From Gammaproteobacteria bacterium (GTDB taxonomy: Bacteria > Pseudomonadota > Gammaproteobacteria > Steroidobacterales > SZUA-146), in assembly GCA_013002925.1 (NCBI GenBank), contig JABDLQ010000010.1, positions 1-7,438 on the forward strand: a stretch of DNA of 7,438 nt, written 5' to 3'. The position numbers were made by a program, and so were the translations under genes. The notes beneath the pieces are model-generated. The model had not been told where the DNA came from. It did not search any database and saw nothing but the letters and a program-made list of their open reading frames with translations. This document shows positions 5,317 through 7,438 of this stretch, piece after piece; positions within the stretch are counted from its first letter, which is position 1; each line of letters starts with the position of its first letter.

Positions 5317-7438
5317 TCATTCGGCCAGAATTTTTGCAATGGTCTCCAGAAACAATGAGCGTTTGTAGGGTTTCCGCAGGACAGGTTCCTCGAGATTCGC
5401 TGTGGTACTTTCCGGAATATAGCCGGTTACAAACAGGATCTTCACGTTGTCATTATGAGCCCGAATTTTTTCAGCAACTTCCTGCCCACCCGTTTCCGGC
5501 ATCACCAGGTCCAGAACGATTAATCCTATTTCGTGTTCATATTGATAAAATAGCTCCAACGCCTCCTTGCCATCTTTGGCCGCCAGTGTCTCGAACCCCG
5601 CTGATTCCAGGGTCATGCGTGTTAATTTCAAAATTGCCGCATCGTCATCGGCCACCAGAATTAAATTTTTCCGGACCGCAGTGTTCTTGACTGGTGACGG
5701 CCGTGCGGTCACAGGTGCCGCAACCCCAGGTTCAGCAAGGGGCAATAGAACGGACAAACAGGTTCCCGACCCAGGATGTGAGTCAACCAGAATCATCCCG
5801 TTGTGCTGTTTGATGATGGTGTAACAGTTCGCCAAACCAAGTCCGGTGCCAGTTCCCGCTGGTTTGGTCGTAAAAAACGGATCAAAAACCCGGGCAATTG
5901 TTTCCGGGCTCATTCCACAACCATCATCCTCGATTGTGATCAACACATAGTCACCCGGCTCGACTCCGGGCCTTTGTCTGAGGAATTTTTTATCCAGCAC
6001 TTTTTTACTGGTCTGAATGTTGATAGTGCCATTGGATTCGATCGCATCTCTTGCATTAAAACAGATATTCAGCAGCACCTGTTCGAGCAAGGATTTGTCC
6101 GCATAAACATGTAATCGGTCATCGGATTGCGCCAGATTCAGGCTAATTGACGCTGGCAGGGTATGTTTCAGGAACGCCATGAAGTCCTGCAGAAAACCGT
6201 TTACGGGAAACACCGTACGGCGCGTCATTTCCTGACGGCTTAGCGTGGACAGCTTCTGGGTCAGACTCATGGCACGCTCAACGACTTTGCTTACCTGATG
6301 AAGCGACTCCTGCGTTGCGGCTGTGTGATTGCCCTCGTGCAGCATATATTCTACATTGCCGATGATCACCTGTAACAGGTTATTAAAATCGTGCGTGATG
6401 CTACCCGCCATCTCTCCCAGCGCTTTCATCTTTTGTGAATGAGCAATATTTTCCTCGAGGCTCTTGATCTCTGTAACATCTCTGCCTACTGCGGTAATGG
6501 CTTCTATTTCGCCCTTTTTGTTTAGCACGGCTGTATTTGACCAGGCAAGCCAACGCCAACCCTCTTTGGTCATCGCCCGCTGTTCGTGGTAAGAGGTATA
6601 GGGCGGATGAATGAGGCTTGCCAGGGACTTATTGGTATGTTCCCGGTCTTGTTCGTTAACCAGTGGCAAGAACTGCTTGCCCAGCAACTCCTTCTCGGTT
6701 TTTCCAAAGCAGTTACAATAACTGGGACTGACATATTGAAACTCGCCGTCCATGTTCACTTTTACTAACATGTCCGTCTGATTTTCTACGAGCAGGCGAT
6801 ATTTGTCTTCGTTTTCCTTTAGTACGCGTTGCTTGATCAACAAACTGCGCGTGGCAAATGCCAACAGAAACGTGAGCAGTATGCCAAGGGCAATCCAAAT
6901 CTCATCTACCGGACTGCTGGTTGATTCCAGATGAGATGGCAAAGGGGCAAACGCCAGGCGCCATGACTGGCCAGTAAGGTCAACCGGTACATTGACAAGA
7001 AACGGGCTCTGCAATGCAATTAACGATGCGGGTTGCTGATACAGCAACTGATTTTTTTCAAAAAGACCAAACTCAAAGTTTTGTCGCAGTGGCTCCTCTG
7101 ATAAACACGAATCCATTAAATCCCGGATGCGAAACACTCCGTTGACAAAGCCGAGGCGGCGACCATCAGATGCCTGAATTTGCTTGTAAAACGCAAACCC
7201 CTTTCCAGACTGTAATAGTTCGACGATGTCGGTTCGTGTCACCATGGCAGTGCGTTCAGCCTTACCCAGTGCCTCAATGACAGAGACATTGACATTGTTC
7301 CGGAGACTGATGTTTAAGGCCGCCTGGTTGGTTGCCGCCGGGTAGACCACACGAATCACCCAGTCAGCATCAACAAAGTTCAATGCCTGTACGCCGCTGT
7401 ATAACGGCAGTAACGTGCTGGCAGGGCCAGTCCAGTTC
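5317..7438 (-). CDS. Hybrid sensor histidine kinase with CHASE-like sensor, PAS and receiver domains (N-terminus missing)
   Basis: This is a membrane sensor kinase; 706 codons are visible and the frame stays open to the window edge, so the start and first membrane helix lie outside. Numbering is from the first complete codon (7437). Residues 1 to about 170 look like a periplasmic CHASE-type sensor (GVQALNFVDADW, then VVYPAATNQAAL). A hydrophobic helix at about 180-196 anchors the protein. A PAS domain spans about 211-324. The phosphoacceptor is His349 in SITHDFNNLL (codon 6391-6393), followed by the ATPase domain: N box with Asn457/Asn461 (NICFNARDA), G1 box DDGCG (504-508) and G2 box GTGTGLGLA (528-536). 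After a short Pro/Ala linker comes a C-terminal receiver with the acidic cluster Asp597-599, phosphoacceptor Asp643 (LIVLDLVMP), Thr671 and Lys689. There is no DNA-binding output domain. The signal and the downstream partner are unknown. Confidence 0.93.
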   Translation of the reverse strand, partial: NWTGPASTLLPLYSGVQALNFVDADWVIRVVYPAATNQAALNISLRNNVNVSVIEALGKAERTAMVTRTDIVELLQSGKGFAFYKQIQASDGRRLGFVNGVFRIRDLMDSCLSEEPLRQNFEFGLFEKNQLLYQQPASLIALQSPFLVNVPVDLTGQSWRLAFAPLPSHLESTSSPVDEIWIALGILLTFLLAFATRSLLIKQRVLKENEDKYRLLVENQTDMLVKVNMDGEFQYVSPSYCNCFGKTEKELLGKQFLPLVNEQDREHTNKSLASLIHPPYTSYHEQRAMTKEGWRWLAWSNTAVLNKKGEIEAITAVGRDVTEIKSLEENIAHSQKMKALGEMAGSITHDFNNLLQVIIGNVEYMLHEGNHTAATQESLHQVSKVVERAMSLTQKLSTLSRQEMTRRTVFPVNGFLQDFMAFLKHTLPASISLNLAQSDDRLHVYADKSLLEQVLLNICFNARDAIESNGTINIQTSKKVLDKKFLRQRPGVEPGDYVLITIEDDGCGMSPETIARVFDPFFTTKPAGTGTGLGLANCYTIIKQHNGMILVDSHPGSGTCLSVLLPLAEPGVAAPVTARPSPVKNTAVRKNLILVADDDAAILKLTRMTLESAGFETLAAKDGKEALELFYQYEHEIGLIVLDLVMPETGGQEVAEKIRAHNDNVKILFVTGYIPESTTANLEEPVLRKPYKRSLFLETIAKILAE

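Noticed and set aside
5311..5325. Hairpin GCCGA-TCAT-TCGGC at the kinase stop codon
   Set aside because: It spans the stop codon and has no T-run on the minus strand. The T-run on its plus-strand side has no gene to terminate.
5310..5690. Plus-strand open frame of 126 codons antisense to the kinase receiver domain
   Set aside because: It is a shadow of the receiver coding region, with a composition unlike a real protein.
7381..7383. TTG at 7383 as the start of the sensor kinase
   Set aside because: The frame stays open upstream to the window edge and encodes sensor-like sequence (LYSGVQALNF), and the expected first membrane helix is still missing. The gene is truncated by the window.
1..7438. 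CRISPR array, insertion sequence, tRNA/rRNA genes or phage genes
   Set aside because: No regularly spaced repeats, transposase-like proteins, terminal inverted repeats or RNA-gene signatures were seen. Nearly the whole window is covered by housekeeping or signalling genes.

Overview
The window is chromosomal DNA from a bacterium, most likely a gammaproteobacterium of intermediate GC content. The proximal part is the distal end of an enteric-type histidine operon in the order hisB-hisH-hisA-hisF-hisI(E). HisH, HisA, HisF and the fused HisIE all resemble the E. coli-type versions of these proteins in motifs and lengths. The taxonomic call rests on recalled protein families and was not checked by a search.

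Layout: positions 1-2843 on the + strand hold the last 46 codons of hisB followed by complete hisH, hisA, hisF and hisIE. Every junction overlaps (4, 4, 19 and 4 nt), so this is one translationally coupled unit. A gap of about 90 nt (2844-2935) with repeats but no convincing U-tract terminator separates it from the convergent minus-strand gene ygiQ (2936-5101), a radical SAM protein of unknown function. A 215-nt intergenic stretch (5102-5316) carries a likely ygiQ promoter and ribosome binding site, plus a weak terminator candidate for the next gene. That gene (5317-7438, minus strand) encodes a membrane-bound hybrid sensor histidine kinase whose N-terminus runs off the window.

The his gene products work together. 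HisIE performs the PR-ATP pyrophosphohydrolase and PR-AMP cyclohydrolase steps, and HisA isomerises ProFAR to PRFAR. The HisH-HisF complex uses glutamine to convert PRFAR into imidazole glycerol phosphate (IGP) and AICAR, and HisB dehydrates IGP. YgiQ and the kinase have no evident link to histidine synthesis.

The most notable observation is that hisF has no ATG, GTG, TTG or CTG codon where its conserved N-terminus begins. Homology, an upstream Shine-Dalgarno sequence and an in-frame stop all point to ATA at 1447 as the initiation codon, or to a G-to-A sequencing error or mutation there. I found no new multi-gene system; the rest of the window is ordinary.
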